64,000 bases of DNA from Pseudomonas pergaminensis (GCF_024112395.2 NZ_CP078013.2:2232001-2296000); one strand, 5' to 3'. Shown: positions 41,297 to 53,734, counted from the stretch's first letter. Program-made: numbers and translations. Notes: a model not told the origin generated them from the sequence alone.

Positions 41297-43444
41297 TTAC
41301 ACGCGGAACTGGTCCATCAATCCCTGCTGCTGATTCGCCAGGCTATTCAACGCCTGGCTCACCCGCGCTGATTCATTCGCTTGCTCGGACAGCGACTCGG
41401 TCACGTCGCGAATGGTCGCCACGTTGCTGTTGATCTCCTCGGCCACTGCGCTTTGCTCTTCGGCGGCGCTGGCGATTTGCAGGTTCATGTCGCTGATGAC
41501 TGTCACCGCGTCGCCGATCTGGCGCAGGGCGGTCACGGCCTGGCCAACCTGTTCGACGCTGCCCTGGGCCTGGCGATAGCTGTTGCCCATGGCGCCGACC
41601 ACTTCTTCGGTGCCGCTCTGCAATTGCTCGATCACCAGGCGGGTTTCTTCCACCGACTCCTGGGTGCGCCGCGCCAGGTTGCGCACTTCATCGGCTACCA
41701 CCGCAAAGCCACGGCCCGCTTCACCGGCGCGGGCGGCTTCGATGGCGGCGTTGAGCGCCAACAGGTTGGTTTGCTCGGCGATGCCGCGAATCACTTCCAG
41801 CACCGAGCCGATTTTCTCGCTGTTGGCAGCCAACCCTTCCACCTGGGTCATGGCCGTGCTCATGTCCGCTGCCAGCTCGCCGATGTTGCGGGTAGTGCGG
41901 TCGATCACTGTGAGGCCGTCGCGGGTGGCCTGGTCGGCATCCCGTGCGGCTTGCGCCGCCTGTGCGGCACTGCGGGCCACGTCTTGGGCGGTGGCGCTCA
42001 TTTCATGGGAGGCGGTGGCCACCTGATCGACCTGGCGATATTGCCGTTCCATGCCCGCGCTGGTTTCAGTCGCAATGGCGGCAGATTGGTCGGCAGTGCC
42101 ACGGGCGTCCTGCACCGAGCGTTTAACCTCGGCGATGATCGGTTGCAGCTTGTCGAGGAAGCGGTTGAACCAGCCGGCCAACTGGCCCAGCTCGTCTTTT
42201 TTGTCGTAGGCCAGGCGGCGGGTCAGGTCGCCTTCACCGCTGGCGATGTCTTCGAGCATGTCCGCCACGCCGAGGATCGGCCGCGTCACGCTGCGCGCCA
42301 TCAGCCACACCAGGATCAGGCCGACCACGGCGGCAATCAGGCCCAGGCTCAGTTCCAGCAGGGTGCCCTTGGCATTGTCGGCATCCAGTTGGGTTTTCAG
42401 TGCTTCGGCGGGTGCGACCAGGACGCTCTCTGGTACATCCAGCAACACGCCCCAGGGCTTGCCCTCCGGGATTGGCGCGAACGGCGCCAGTACCTTGAGC
42501 TGATGGTCGGTGCGCAGGCTGCGGATCTGTGTACTGCCGGCCAGGGCGCTGATCAACTGCGCGCCGTTGGCGGTGTCGACCTGATCCAGGCGCTGGCTCA
42601 GCTTGCTGGCGTCCGCGCTGTAGCCGGCGAGAAGGCCCGTGGGGCTGAGGATGCTGACCTGGGTTTGGCCGTCATACAGTTTGTGGCTGGCCTGTTGGCT
42701 CACCGCCTGCAGGCTGTTGAGGTTGATGTCCACCGACAGCGAGGCAATGACTTTGCCGTTTACCATCAGCGGGAAGACGATGCTGGTCATCAGCACGTTT
42801 TGCCCGTTGATCGTGTAAAAGTAGGGCTCGATCACGCACGGCTTGAAGGTGCTGCGCGGGCAGGTGAACCAGGCGTTGGCCTTTTCGCCACTGGGGCTGA
42901 GGCTGGTGTCGGACATGTCGCTTTCGGGCAGCGCCATCGAGGTCAGCGTGCCCGGCGTCGGTTGCGACCAGTACAGGGCGAAGCGACCTTTGTCGTTACT
43001 GCCCAGCTCCGCCTGGCCCGCGAACAACTCGTCCTTGCCATCCAGGGCATTGGCTTCGAACACCAGGGACAGGCCGAGCAAATCCGGGTTGGCCTGTAAC
43101 GCGGCCTTGACCTGTCGGGTCAGGTCTTCGCGGGTGTCGAAGGCGTCGAGAAAGCGCTTCTCGGCCTGCTCGCGCAAGAACAGCACCTGGCGCGAAAAGC
43201 CATGGCCGTACTGATAGGCGTCCATGAACTGGCGGCGGATGCCCAGCGCCTGCACTTCACCCTGGGCCTCGATCCGCGCCTGGGCGGCTTCATCCAGCAT
43301 CTGCATGCTGGAGGCCTTGACCTGCTGTGAACTCTGCTCCATGCGATACAACGACAGACCCACCAGCAGGGTCACGATTCCCAGCAGGCACAGGCCGGCG
43401 AGCAGGGTGATTTTCCATTGAATGGAGAGCTGCCTAAGCGACAT
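41297..43444 (-). CDS. Methyl-accepting chemotaxis protein with large periplasmic Cache-type domain
   Basis: A 715-residue chemoreceptor: TM1 about 12-34, a periplasmic ligand-binding region of roughly 330 residues resembling dCache ([20 protein letters not shown]), TM2 about 375-395, HAMP, and a signalling hairpin with the invariant [20 protein letters not shown]. The ligand cannot be assigned. ATG at 43444 follows AAGGA; eight further residues upstream are not needed. Confidence 0.88.
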   Translation of the reverse strand: MSLRQLSIQWKITLLAGLCLLGIVTLLVGLSLYRMEQSSQQVKASSMQMLDEAAQARIEAQGEVQALGIRRQFMDAYQYGHGFSRQVLFLREQAEKRFLDAFDTREDLTRQVKAALQANPDLLGLSLVFEANALDGKDELFAGQAELGSNDKGRFALYWSQPTPGTLTSMALPESDMSDTSLSPSGEKANAWFTCPRSTFKPCVIEPYFYTINGQNVLMTSIVFPLMVNGKVIASLSVDINLNSLQAVSQQASHKLYDGQTQVSILSPTGLLAGYSADASKLSQRLDQVDTANGAQLISALAGSTQIRSLRTDHQLKVLAPFAPIPEGKPWGVLLDVPESVLVAPAEALKTQLDADNAKGTLLELSLGLIAAVVGLILVWLMARSVTRPILGVADMLEDIASGEGDLTRRLAYDKKDELGQLAGWFNRFLDKLQPIIAEVKRSVQDARGTADQSAAIATETSAGMERQYRQVDQVATASHEMSATAQDVARSAAQAAQAARDADQATRDGLTVIDRTTRNIGELAADMSTAMTQVEGLAANSEKIGSVLEVIRGIAEQTNLLALNAAIEAARAGEAGRGFAVVADEVRNLARRTQESVEETRLVIEQLQSGTEEVVGAMGNSYRQAQGSVEQVGQAVTALRQIGDAVTVISDMNLQIASAAEEQSAVAEEINSNVATIRDVTESLSEQANESARVSQALNSLANQQQGLMDQFRV

Positions 43445-43533
43445 CGGTACATCCTTACCTGAAAACACATAGAGGCTCTGTTATCGGCGGTTTTGGGGTT
43501 TTCTTTATTCAAACGATCAATTTAAACCTGCTT

Positions 43534-43630
43534 TTGTGGTGAGCGAGCTGACTCGCGCTGGAGTGCGCAGCGCTCCCCTTGATTTTGGCGCCGCTGCGCA
43601 GCCCAGCGCGAGCAAGCGCGCTCACTACAA
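43534..43630. repeat. REPIN-like long palindrome
   Basis: The left arm ttgtggtgagcgagctgact and the inverse of the right arm ttgtagtgagcgcgcttgct, each continuing with cgcgctgg and gcgcagcg, pair over about 39 bp. This is a REP doublet in inverted orientation in the 330-bp gap 43445-43774. Apart from it, the gap holds only the leaders of the two flanking divergent genes. Confidence 0.75.
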
Positions 43631-43774
43631 GGTTCGTTTTTTGACATGTGAACCTGCGTCCGGCAAAGTGCCCGCCCTCTAATAAGACCTCCTTCAAGCC
43701 TGCACGCTGGTTGCCACCCGATGGCCGCCTGGGCGCGGGCATGCCTGTTTTTTATGTTTCTGCTTGAGGTAACC

Positions 43775-45097
43775 ATGATTAACGCAGTCATTGCCGCGGT
43801 CGGCACCATGCTGGTGCTGAGCCTGTCCCGCGTGCATGTGGTCATCGCCATCATCGTCGGCGCCCTGGTGGGCGGCCTTAGCGGTGGCCTGGGTATCGAG
43901 GCCACGCTCAAAGCCTTCAACGGCGGCTTGGGCGGGGGGGCGACGGTGGCGTTGTCCTACGCCTTGCTCGGCGCGTTCGCCGTGGCGATTGCCAAGTCCG
44001 GCCTGGCCCACGCGCTGGCCGATAAGGCCCTGCTGCTGGTGGACCGCCAGGAAGCCACTGGCGGCAGCCACGTCAAATGGCTGCTGATCGGCCTGCTGTG
44101 GGTGGTCGCGATTGCTTCGCAGAACATCCTGCCGATCCATATCGCGTTCATTCCGTTGCTGGTGCCGCCGCTGCTGTACGTGCTGACCAAGCTGCAACTG
44201 GACCGCCGCCTGATCGCCTGCGTGATGACCTTCGGCCTGATCACGCCGTACATGTTCCTGCCGGTGGGCTTCGGCAATATCTTCCTCAACCAGATCCTGT
44301 TGGCCAACGTGGCCAAGAGCGGCGTGGACATCAGCCAGGTCAACGTCACCCACGCCATGAGCCTGCCGGCGCTGGGCATGGTGGTCGGCCTGCTGGTGGC
44401 GGTCTTTATCAGCTACCGCAAGAAACGCGTGTACGACTTGGAGAAAATCGAGCGGGTCGAACAGGTGGCCGTGCAGTACAACCCGCTGACCCTGCTGGTG
44501 GCCGGCCTGGCGATTGCCTCCGCGTTCATCATTCAGTTGTGGTTGGACTCGATGATCATCGGCGCCCTGGCCGGGTTCCTGATCTTCTCGGTGTCGGGCA
44601 TCGTGCGCTGGCGCGACACCGACGACCTGTTCACAGAAGGCATGAAGATGATGGCGATGATCGGCTTCATCATGATCGCCTCGTCAGGGTTTGCCGAAGT
44701 GCTCAAGGCCACCGGCGATGTGCGCTCGCTGGTGGAAACCTCGGCGGCCTTTATCGGCCATAGCCGTGGGGTAGGGGCGCTGCTGATGCTGTTGGTGGGG
44801 CTGCTGGTGACCATGGGCATCGGCTCATCGTTTTCCACGGTGCCGATCCTGGCCGCGATCTTTGTGCCGCTGTGTGTGCAACTGGGCTTCAGCCCGCTGG
44901 CCATTGTGTGCATCGTCGGCACGGCCGGTGCCTTGGGCGACGCCGGCTCGCCCGCCTCGGACTCGACCCTTGGTCCAACCTCCGGCCTGAATATCGACGG
45001 CCAGCACCACCATATCTGGGACACCGTGGTACCGACGTTCCTGCATTACAACCTCCCGCTGCTGGCATTCGGCTGGCTGGCCGCCATGACCCTCTGA
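43775..45097 (+). CDS. NhaC-like Na+/H+ antiporter family transporter
   Basis: A 440-residue membrane protein with about 11-12 helices. It resembles the Na+/H+ antiporter family group of the ion transporter superfamily, with the diagnostic [20 protein letters not shown] near residue 390 and [20 protein letters not shown]. Cations or small organic acids are possible substrates. The ATG at 43775 follows GAGGTAA. It lies between two chemoreceptor genes. Confidence 0.75.
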   Translation: MINAVIAAVGTMLVLSLSRVHVVIAIIVGALVGGLSGGLGIEATLKAFNGGLGGGATVALSYALLGAFAVAIAKSGLAHALADKALLLVDRQEATGGSHVKWLLIGLLWVVAIASQNILPIHIAFIPLLVPPLLYVLTKLQLDRRLIACVMTFGLITPYMFLPVGFGNIFLNQILLANVAKSGVDISQVNVTHAMSLPALGMVVGLLVAVFISYRKKRVYDLEKIERVEQVAVQYNPLTLLVAGLAIASAFIIQLWLDSMIIGALAGFLIFSVSGIVRWRDTDDLFTEGMKMMAMIGFIMIASSGFAEVLKATGDVRSLVETSAAFIGHSRGVGALLMLLVGLLVTMGIGSSFSTVPILAAIFVPLCVQLGFSPLAIVCIVGTAGALGDAGSPASDSTLGPTSGLNIDGQHHHIWDTVVPTFLHYNLPLLAFGWLAAMTL

Positions 45098-45108
45098 CAC
45101 CCCGCGCA

Positions 45109-45175
45109 CTGTAGGAGCCGGCTTGCCGGCGATGGCGCCCGTGAGACCGCTGACGCCGGCAAGCCGGCTCCTACA
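45109..45175. repeat. REP doublet (REPIN)
   Basis: Tgtaggagccggcttgccgg and its inverse ccggcaagccggctcctaca flank a short centre, forming a 66-bp palindrome just after the transporter stop. Confidence 0.85.
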
Positions 45176-45234
45176 GGTATTTGGCAACTGGCCGATAAAC
45201 TCTCAGGTCGCCACTAATAAGAGAGAGAAAAGCC

Positions 45235-46914
45235 ATGCGTCTGAGCCTCAAGGCCAAAGTCCTGTCCCTCGCCGTAGTGCCGGTGCTGCTGTTTGCCGTG
45301 GTCATCAGCCTGACCACCGTGTGGATCCTGCAGGGCCAGGCCCGCAATGAGGTGGAAGAAACCCGCCAGCGCCTGCTCAATGACGCCAAGGCCACCTTGC
45401 AAAGCTACGTCGAAGTGGCCATGACCACTATCAAGCCGCTCTACGACGCGGCCGCACCCGGTGACACCGCCGCGCGCGCCCAGGTGGTCAAACTGCTGTC
45501 CAACACCAGCTACGGCAAGGACGGCTACTTCTTCGGCTACGACTCCGAGACCATCCGCCTGTTCAAGGGCAACAGCCCCGATGGCGTCGGCAAGAGCTTC
45601 AAGGACAACCGCGACCCCAACGGCGTGTACGTCAACCGTGACCTGGTCAAGGTCGGCAAGGACGGCACCCACTACCTGCAATACAGCTCGACCCAGCCGG
45701 GCCAGACCGAATTGGTGCCCAAGATGGGCTACACCGAATACCTGCCGAAGTGGGACATGGTCATCGGTACCTCGGTGAACCTGGATGGCATCGAAGCCCA
45801 GGTGGCGGTGGTCGAAGCCAAGGTGCAAAAACGTATGGAAGGCGTGCTGCTGAGCATCCTCGGGGTGGCCGTGGTGGTGCTGTTGGTGATCGCCGCCGTC
45901 GGCATACTGCTGGCCAATACCATTTTGCGTCCGTTGCACCTGATGAAAGCCAACCTCGACGACATCGCCGCCGGCGAAGGCGACTTGACCCGCCGCCTGG
46001 CCATCACCAGCCAGGACGAACTCGGCGACCTTGCCGGCGCGTTCAACCGTTTTGTCGACAAGATCCACGGGCTGGTGCGCCAGATCACCGAAATGACCAC
46101 CCAACTCACCGGCCTGGTCAGCCAGGTCTCCGACCAGGCCCAGCGCTCCGAGCAGGCCATGGAGCGTCAGCGCCACGAAACCGACCAGGTCGCCACCGCG
46201 ATCAACCAGATGTCCTCCGCCGCCCAGGAAGTGGCGCGCAGTGCCCAAGGCGCGTCGGTGGCGGCCCAGCAAACCGACGCCGAAGGCCAGGCCGCCAAGC
46301 GCGTGGTGGACGGCAGCATCGCGCAGATCCATGCGCTGGTGAACGACATCCGCAGCAGTGGCGTGTCCCTCGACAGCTTGCAGCAGGACGTGTCCTCCAT
46401 CGTCAGTGTGCTCAGCGTGATCCGCTCCATTGCCGAACAGACCAACCTGCTGGCGCTCAACGCCGCCATCGAAGCCGCGCGGGCAGGGGAGGCCGGACGT
46501 GGTTTCGCGGTAGTGGCGGATGAAGTGCGCGCCCTGGCCAGCCGCACCCAAACCAGCACCCAGGAAATCCAGGGCATGATCGACCGCCTGCAAAAAGGCA
46601 CCGAAGCCGCCGTGGATGCCATGCGCCGCTCCAGCGACGCCGGCGACGGCACCTCGGCCCAGGCCAACGAAGCCGGGGCGTCCCTGGACACCATGGCGCA
46701 GTTGATCGGCACCATCAATTCGATGAACGCCCAGATCGCCAGCGCCGCCGAAGAGCAGACCGCCGTGGCCGAAGAGATCAACCGCAGCGTGCACCAGATT
46801 GCCGTGGCGGTGGACAGCGTCGCCGATGAGACCCAATTGGGTGCCCAGACCTCCCGCAGCCTGGCGGACTTGGGTCAGCGCCTGGGACAGTTGGTCGGCC
46901 AGTTCCGGATCTGA
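45235..46914 (+). CDS. Methyl-accepting chemotaxis protein with sCache domain
   Basis: A 559-residue chemoreceptor: TM1 about 10-30, an sCache_2-type periplasmic domain (about 35-200) with [18 protein letters not shown] and [20 protein letters not shown]2 about 205-228, HAMP, and the signalling tip [20 protein letters not shown]. Receptors of this type often bind small carboxylates such as acetate, propionate or lactate; no ligand is proven here. Confidence 0.88.
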   Translation: MRLSLKAKVLSLAVVPVLLFAVVISLTTVWILQGQARNEVEETRQRLLNDAKATLQSYVEVAMTTIKPLYDAAAPGDTAARAQVVKLLSNTSYGKDGYFFGYDSETIRLFKGNSPDGVGKSFKDNRDPNGVYVNRDLVKVGKDGTHYLQYSSTQPGQTELVPKMGYTEYLPKWDMVIGTSVNLDGIEAQVAVVEAKVQKRMEGVLLSILGVAVVVLLVIAAVGILLANTILRPLHLMKANLDDIAAGEGDLTRRLAITSQDELGDLAGAFNRFVDKIHGLVRQITEMTTQLTGLVSQVSDQAQRSEQAMERQRHETDQVATAINQMSSAAQEVARSAQGASVAAQQTDAEGQAAKRVVDGSIAQIHALVNDIRSSGVSLDSLQQDVSSIVSVLSVIRSIAEQTNLLALNAAIEAARAGEAGRGFAVVADEVRALASRTQTSTQEIQGMIDRLQKGTEAAVDAMRRSSDAGDGTSAQANEAGASLDTMAQLIGTINSMNAQIASAAEEQTAVAEEINRSVHQIAVAVDSVADETQLGAQTSRSLADLGQRLGQLVGQFRI

Positions 46915-48497
<1,583 letters not shown>

Positions 48498-48721
48498 GGG
48501 CACAGGTCGCAAAAGGTCGCGAAGGTAGCCGAGCGGCGAGGGCGGTTTATTGATCCAGGTCGTCCTTTGGGCTTTTTGTATCGCTGTGTATCGGCAGGGG
48601 CTGTGGATACGTATCGATTTATCCGCGCGGTTTTCCGACACAGGCGCGATACCTCAGGGGCTTTTAATTGATTCCAACGAGGCACACCGCCTCCAACCCT
48701 GAGAACCTGGAGTCAACCACC

Positions 48722-48985
48722 ATGAACACCAAAGCCATCTACGCCGCCTGCCTGTTTGCCGCCCTGAACATCTGCACCTTGTCGGCCCGCGCCGAAGCCG
48801 CCGTTACCGCTCAGACCTACAACTACGGCACGCACCTGGACATCAAGCAAGTGGTATCGATGAGCCAGGACTCCAAGTCCACCTGCGGCGTGGTGAATGC
48901 GCGCATGACCTACCTGGACTCCCACGACAAGACCCAGGTGCTGGATTACCTCAAGTTCGGCGACGGTTGCGTCGGCGATAACTGA
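48722..48985 (+). CDS. DUF2790 small secreted protein
   Basis: An 87-residue protein with a signal peptide (about 1-24, ARA/EA) and the Pseudomonas DUF2790 pattern: QTYNYGTHLDIKQVVSM, two cysteines, and NARMTYLDSHDKTQVLDYLK. Function unknown; relatives are periplasmic and often metal- or stress-induced. An in-frame upstream ATG at 48668 is unlikely because the signal peptide starts at 48722. Confidence 0.8.
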   Translation: MNTKAIYAACLFAALNICTLSARAEAAVTAQTYNYGTHLDIKQVVSMSQDSKSTCGVVNARMTYLDSHDKTQVLDYLKFGDGCVGDN

Positions 48986-49027
48986 GTCCCGCTGTCCCCT
49001 CCCATTGTTTGCCACAGGAAGACCGCC

Positions 49028-49240
49028 ATGAACCCGCTGACCCGCTTTTTGACCGCCACCGCCTTTGCCCTTGCCGGCACTGCCGTGCACGCCAACGCCG
49101 CCGTGGAGAAAAGCAGCTGCGCCGCCAGCACCTGCTTCCAACTGACGCCGGTGCAACACGCCGCCGGCCATGACCTGCTGGTAGAGGACGGCAGCCGCCG
49201 CACACCGCTCGGCCAGGCGCTGGACCACCAGACAGCGTGA
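49028..49240 (+). CDS. Small secreted protein next to the CcdA fusion
   Basis: A 70-residue protein with a signal peptide (about 1-23, VHANA) and two cysteines in KSSCAASTCFQLTP. I do not recognise a domain. It lies between the DUF2790 gene and the CcdA-thioredoxin gene, all three on one strand with 30-45 bp gaps, so a common operon with envelope redox or metal stress is likely. Confidence 0.6.
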   Translation: MNPLTRFLTATAFALAGTAVHANAAVEKSSCAASTCFQLTPVQHAAGHDLLVEDGSRRTPLGQALDHQTA

Positions 49241-49271
49241 CGCCGTCTCCCCACTCGATAAGGTAAACACC

Positions 49272-50480
49272 ATGCTACTCATCGCATTCCTGGGCGGCAT
49301 CCTGACCGTCCTCAGCCCCTGTATCCTGCCGGTGGTGCCGTTTCTGTTCGCCGGCGTCGACCGCACCCGCCGTTCGATCCTGTTGACCCTCGGCGGCATG
49401 GTCCTGACCTTCGCGCTGGTGTCCAGCCTGGCGGTGGTCAGCACGGAGTGGGTGATACAGGCCAATAACACCGGCCGCCACCTGGCGCTGATCGTGATGG
49501 GGCTGTTTGCGCTGTCGCTGATCTCGGCGCGGGTCGGTGGCTGGCTGGCGCGCCCCTTCGTGTTGTTGGGCAACCGTATCGATCCTGACAGCCGCACGCT
49601 GTCCGGTCCGCTGAAGTCAGTGATGATCGGCGTCGCCACAGGCCTGCTGTGGGCGCCCTGCGCAGGGCCGATCCTGGGTGTGATCCTGACCAGCGCAATG
49701 CTGCAAGGCGCCAATGCGCAGACCAGCCTGTTGCTGGTGGCCTACGGCCTGGGCAGCGCCTTGTCCCTGGGTGCGCTGATTTTTGCCGGGCGTGGCCTGG
49801 TCAATCGACTCAAGGCCTCTATTCCAGTGACCGGTTGGCTGCGCCGTGGTGCCGGGGTGGCGGTACTGGCGGCGGCGGTGGTGATTTCCACCGGAGCGGA
49901 CAAGACCCTGCTCGCCGGCACATCGTCCGAAGGGGTCAGCAGCCTGGAAAAAGGCGTGCTGGAAAACGTGCCCAAAGTGGTGGATTACGTGGTGAGCAAG
50001 GTCAAGGCCGACCCGGCGCGGGACAATACCAAGGGCGCCATGCCATCGCTGGCCGGTGCGGTCGAGTGGCTCAACTCACCCGAACTCACCCGCGAATCCT
50101 TGAAAGGTAAAGTGGTGCTGGTGGATTTTTGGACCTACGACTGCATCAACTGTCAGCACACCCTGCCGTATGTGAAGCAATGGGCGAAGAAATACGAGAA
50201 GGACGGTTTGGTGGTGATCGGCGTCCACACCCCGGAATACGGTTATGAGCGCATCATCGGCAACGTCAAGGACCAGGTGCGCAAGCTGGGTATCACCTAC
50301 CCGGTGGCCATCGACAACAACTATGCGATCTGGCGCAATTTCGACAACCAGTACTGGCCCGCCCATTACCTGATCGACGCCAAGGGGCAGGTGCGTTACA
50401 CCCATTTTGGCGAAGGTCGTTATGACGCGCAGGAGCAGATGATCCAGACGCTGTTGAACGAGGCCAAGGCCCCTCAGTGA
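49272..50480 (+). CDS. CcdA-thioredoxin fusion (DipZ-like, short form)
   Basis: A 402-residue membrane protein. The N-terminal half is a CcdA/DsbD-like electron carrier with about six helices and the paired motifs SPCILPVVPF and APCAGPILGV, each with the functional Cys. The C-terminal half (about 270-402) is an exported redoxin domain with WTYDCINCQHTLPY (C-x-x-C) and VIGVHTPEYGYE. It should carry reducing power from cytosolic thioredoxin to the periplasm. Compared with mycobacterial DipZ it lacks the extra C-terminal domain. Confidence 0.85.
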   Translation: MLLIAFLGGILTVLSPCILPVVPFLFAGVDRTRRSILLTLGGMVLTFALVSSLAVVSTEWVIQANNTGRHLALIVMGLFALSLISARVGGWLARPFVLLGNRIDPDSRTLSGPLKSVMIGVATGLLWAPCAGPILGVILTSAMLQGANAQTSLLLVAYGLGSALSLGALIFAGRGLVNRLKASIPVTGWLRRGAGVAVLAAAVVISTGADKTLLAGTSSEGVSSLEKGVLENVPKVVDYVVSKVKADPARDNTKGAMPSLAGAVEWLNSPELTRESLKGKVVLVDFWTYDCINCQHTLPYVKQWAKKYEKDGLVVIGVHTPEYGYERIIGNVKDQVRKLGITYPVAIDNNYAIWRNFDNQYWPAHYLIDAKGQVRYTHFGEGRYDAQEQMIQTLLNEAKAPQ

Positions 50481-50481
50481 C

Positions 50482-51150
50482 TCAATGCAGCGGCTTTGCC
50501 AGCAAAGCCGCCATCTTGACCAGGTCCGCCAACGAGCGGGCCTTCATTTTGCGCATTGCCTTGCCCCGATGGGCCTTGACCGTGATCTCGCTGATCGCCA
50601 GGTCGCAGGCAATGACTTTGTTCATATGCCCCGCGACGACCCTTGTCATCACTTCCTGCTCCCGTGGCGTCAGGGTGGCGTAGGCCGCCCGCAGGACGCG
50701 CAATTGATCCTGTTGGTCCAGCAGGGTGCGGCTCTTTTCGAGGGCACCGGCAATCGCGGTCAAAAGCACGTCATCATTGAACGGCTTGGTCAGGAACTCC
50801 ACCGCCCCCGCCTTCATGGCGCGCACCGTCAGAGGGATGTCGCCGTAGCCGGTGATGAAAATGATCGGCGTGTCCGGGCGTTCGTTGGCGATAGCGGCTT
50901 GCAGGTCCAGGCCGTTGAGGTCGGGCAGGTTGATGTCCAGCACCAGGCAGGTGGGCACGTCTGCACGCGGCTGGCTCAGAAACGCCTGGGCCGATTCGAA
51001 CAGCCGGGGCTGCCACTGGGCGAACCGGATCAACAGCTCCAGGGATTCGCGCACAGAAACATCGTCATCGACAACGAATACGATCGGCTGGGTGTCGGTC
51101 ATCGGCGCGGCTCTGCGTGCATGGGCGATGGGGTGAGTCGAATACATCAT
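50482..51150 (-). CDS. FixJ/NarL-type response regulator
   Basis: A 222-residue regulator: receiver (about 20-140, VFVVDDDVSVRESLE, CLVLDINLPDLNG, FITGYGDIPLTVRAMKAGA, FLTKPFNDDVLL) and a LuxR-type helix-turn-helix (about 155-215, LTPREQEVMTRVVAGHMNKV and EITVKAHRGKAM). ATG at 51150 has an excellent AAGGAG. Third gene of the kinase-receiver-regulator run. Confidence 0.9.
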   Translation of the reverse strand: MMYSTHPIAHARRAAPMTDTQPIVFVVDDDVSVRESLELLIRFAQWQPRLFESAQAFLSQPRADVPTCLVLDINLPDLNGLDLQAAIANERPDTPIIFITGYGDIPLTVRAMKAGAVEFLTKPFNDDVLLTAIAGALEKSRTLLDQQDQLRVLRAAYATLTPREQEVMTRVVAGHMNKVIACDLAISEITVKAHRGKAMRKMKARSLADLVKMAALLAKPLH

Positions 51151-51186
51151 GATAGCTCCTTCAAGATAGCTCCCTGCTGGAGCGGT

Positions 51187-51558
51187 TCAGAGGACTGGAA
51201 AGGCCGCGCTCAGCGCTTTGAGCAATTGCGCTTCGCTGAACGGCTTCATCAGGCAGTCCACCACGCCGGTGCGCATCAGTTTGAGCCGGTCGCCGGCATC
51301 GCCATGGGCAGTGATAAAGATCACCGGAATGCCATGGCCGCGCAGTTGGAGGGTGGCGTGCAGTTCCGGGCCGGACATGCCTGGCATCGCCACATCCAGG
51401 ATCAGGCAGCGCGTGCCCGTCACATGGGGCGATGCCAGGAACGCTGGCGCCGAGGAAAACGCTTCGACCGCAAAACCGAACTCCCGGAGCAGGTCCGGCA
51501 GGGATTCGCGCACCGATTCGTCATCATCGACAACCGCTATAAGAACAGGCTGTTCCAT
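51187..51558 (-). CDS. Single-domain response regulator
   Basis: A 123-residue receiver with VVDDDESVRESL, phospho-acceptor in CLILDVAMPGMSG, ITAHGDAGDRLKLMRTGV and LMKPFSEAQLL. It has no output domain. Its ATG overlaps the kinase stop (ATGA). It probably shares the kinase with the FixJ-type regulator, as a phosphate sink or relay. Confidence 0.88.
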   Translation of the reverse strand: MEQPVLIAVVDDDESVRESLPDLLREFGFAVEAFSSAPAFLASPHVTGTRCLILDVAMPGMSGPELHATLQLRGHGIPVIFITAHGDAGDRLKLMRTGVVDCLMKPFSEAQLLKALSAAFPVL

Positions 51559-53120
51559 CAGATTCCCTCCTTGGTCAAGTCGGCGTCCTGGTCGGTCATG
51601 CGCGGCAGGGCAAATCGGAAAGTGGCCCCGGGGCCGTCATGGGCGGTGGCCCACAACACGCCATCATGGCGCTCGATAATGGAGCGACTGATGGACAGCC
51701 CAATGCCCATGCCGGTGGCCTTGGTGGTGTAGAACGCCTGGAACAGGCGCTCGGCATCCTGCGGGTCGAAACCATTGCCGTTGTCCTTCACGGCAAGGTA
51801 GACGCTCTGTTGTTCATCCAGCCCGGTGGTGACATGCAGGTACCGCGAACGACCCGTCATGGTGTTCATCGCCTCGGTGGCATTGAGGATCAGGTTGAGG
51901 ATCACTTGTTGCAGTTGCACGCGGTCGGCGTTGACGGTGGGCAGCGCGTCGGCAAATTCCGGGATCAGCTTCACGTCATTGCGCTGCAATTCGCCCAGCA
52001 GCATGGCGATGACCTCCTGTGCCGCCTCGTTCAAATCGACTGGTTCGAGGGTGATGCATTTCTTCGAAAAGAGCGCACGCAGGCGGTTGATCACCTCGGC
52101 GGCGCGGTTACCATCGCGAATGGTACGCCGCGCGGTCTCCAGGGCACCGGTGACATTCGGCGGGTCGGCGCCCAACATGCGCAGGCAGGTGCTGGCATTG
52201 GTGATGATGCCGGCCAGCGGCTGATTGACTTCGTGGGCAATCGAGGCGGTGACGGTGCTCAGGCTCGCCACACGTGTCAGGTGCGCCAGCTCCGCGCGCA
52301 CCTTGCTCAGGGTTTCTTCCGATAACCGGCGTTCGATGGCGATGCTCGCCGCGAGCATTTCGGCGCGCTTGCGGTCTTCGATATCGGTGTTCTCGCCGTA
52401 CCAGCGCAGCACCACGCCCCACGCATCACGTTGCGGTACCGCGCGCACCAGGAACCAGCGGTAGTCGCCGTCGAAGCGGCGCAACCGCGCCTCGTACTCT
52501 CCGGCTTCGCCCGACTGCAGCAGGGCACCCCAATACTGTGCCAGTTGCTCGGCGTCGTCGGGGTGGACCGAGCGCGCCCAGCCATCGCCGCGCGCTTCGT
52601 CCAGGCTCATGCCGGTGTAGTCGCACCAGCGCTGGTTGACGAAGCCGACACTGCCGTCGGGCGCCGCACTCCAGACAAATCCGGGAATGGCGTTGATGAT
52701 GTTGCTGAGGCGGTCTTCCGAGGCGCTGACTTCGGCCAGTGCGTGGGCGATCAAGGCTTTGTCGCGCTTTTGCTCGTTGATGTCCACGCTGATCACCCAC
52801 CAGCGGAGGATCCGGCCCTGGCTGTCGCGCATCGGCTTGCCGTCACTGACAAACCAGCGGTAGGCACCGTCCGCCTGGCGCAGGCGCAGTTCCTTGCGAT
52901 AGGGCTCGCCACTGCGTACCGCCTCGCGCCAGGCGTTGAGCGTGGTCTGCAGGTCGTCCGGGTGCACGGCCGCCTGCCAGCCGCAGCCGATGGCTGCGCT
53001 GGCACTGTGTCCGGTGTAGGCGCACCAGCCTTGGTTGACGTAGTCGACGCTGCCGTCCGCCACGGCGGTGAAGGCCACCCCAGGCAGTGCATCGACGACG
53101 CGATCGAATTCATTCGACAT
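51558..53120 (-). CDS. Cytosolic PAS-PAS sensor histidine kinase
   Basis: A 520-residue kinase with no transmembrane segment. Two PAS/PAC units (about 8-125, 140-260) carry repeated VDYVNQGWCAYTG and VGFVNQRWCDYTG motifs. The H-box is in TVTASIAHEVNQPLAGIITN, and the ATP domain has LNLILNATEAM, DNGNGF and GMGIGLSISRSI. The PAS repeats suggest a cytoplasmic redox or ligand signal. First gene of the three-gene run. Confidence 0.88.
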   Translation of the reverse strand: MSNEFDRVVDALPGVAFTAVADGSVDYVNQGWCAYTGHSASAAIGCGWQAAVHPDDLQTTLNAWREAVRSGEPYRKELRLRQADGAYRWFVSDGKPMRDSQGRILRWWVISVDINEQKRDKALIAHALAEVSASEDRLSNIINAIPGFVWSAAPDGSVGFVNQRWCDYTGMSLDEARGDGWARSVHPDDAEQLAQYWGALLQSGEAGEYEARLRRFDGDYRWFLVRAVPQRDAWGVVLRWYGENTDIEDRKRAEMLAASIAIERRLSEETLSKVRAELAHLTRVASLSTVTASIAHEVNQPLAGIITNASTCLRMLGADPPNVTGALETARRTIRDGNRAAEVINRLRALFSKKCITLEPVDLNEAAQEVIAMLLGELQRNDVKLIPEFADALPTVNADRVQLQQVILNLILNATEAMNTMTGRSRYLHVTTGLDEQQSVYLAVKDNGNGFDPQDAERLFQAFYTTKATGMGIGLSISRSIIERHDGVLWATAHDGPGATFRFALPRMTDQDADLTKEGI

Positions 53121-53317
53121 ACCGGTTCTCTAGTGACAGGCGCCGTGCGCAGAGAATGCCCTGTGGGCGGCTGTTCGCCCATCATACTTAGGTGTCGCAT
53201 GCCCACGCTGGCGGGCAGGCAAACGATACCATCGTGTTATCGATGGCGGGCACGAATGCTGTTTTGATTGAGTCGCGCATCCCGAGTGCGCTTTCCTCAA
53301 TTTCCCGGAGCTCTGCC

Positions 53318-53734
53318 ATGACCGCCAAACAAGTACTCTACACCGCCAAAGTCCACACCACCGGTGCCCGCGACGGGGGCACCTCGCGCAGCGACGACGG
53401 GCGCCTGGACATCCTCCATTCCCCGCCGGGCTCCAAAGGCAGCGGTACCAACCCCGAGCAACTGTTCGCGGCCGGCTGGTCGGCCTGTTTCAACGGCGCC
53501 CTGGGGTTGGCGGCGCGCAAGTTGAAGGTCGAGTTGCCGGCTGACGTGGCCATCGATGCTGAAGTCGACCTGTGCATGGAGGGCGACGCTTACTTCCTGC
53601 GGGCACGCTTGAACGTCAGCCTGCCGGGCTTGGAGCGGAATGTGGCGCTGGCGCTGATTGAAGGTGCCCACCAGACATGCCCGTACTCTAAGGCGGTGCG
53701 TGGCAACATCGATGTGGTGCTCAACCTGGTGTGA
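53318..53734 (+). CDS. ohr: Organic hydroperoxide resistance protein
   Basis: A 138-residue Ohr. The thiol pair is Cys57 in AGWSACFNGAL and Cys121 in HQTCPYSKAVRGN, and the N-terminal VLYTAKVHTTGARDG is family-typical. It reduces organic hydroperoxides with dihydrolipoamide. The ATG at 53318 has GGAG upstream; a 42-residue extension to 53192 is not supported. I see no ohrR-type gene beside it. Confidence 0.9.
   Translation: MTAKQVLYTAKVHTTGARDGGTSRSDDGRLDILHSPPGSKGSGTNPEQLFAAGWSACFNGALGLAARKLKVELPADVAIDAEVDLCMEGDAYFLRARLNVSLPGLERNVALALIEGAHQTCPYSKAVRGNIDVVLNLV

Noticed and set aside
41381..43099. Long plus-strand frame opposite the chemoreceptor
   Set aside because: Mirror of the MCP gene; similar shadows occur opposite the MCP at 45235-46914 and the large regulator at 57535-60405.
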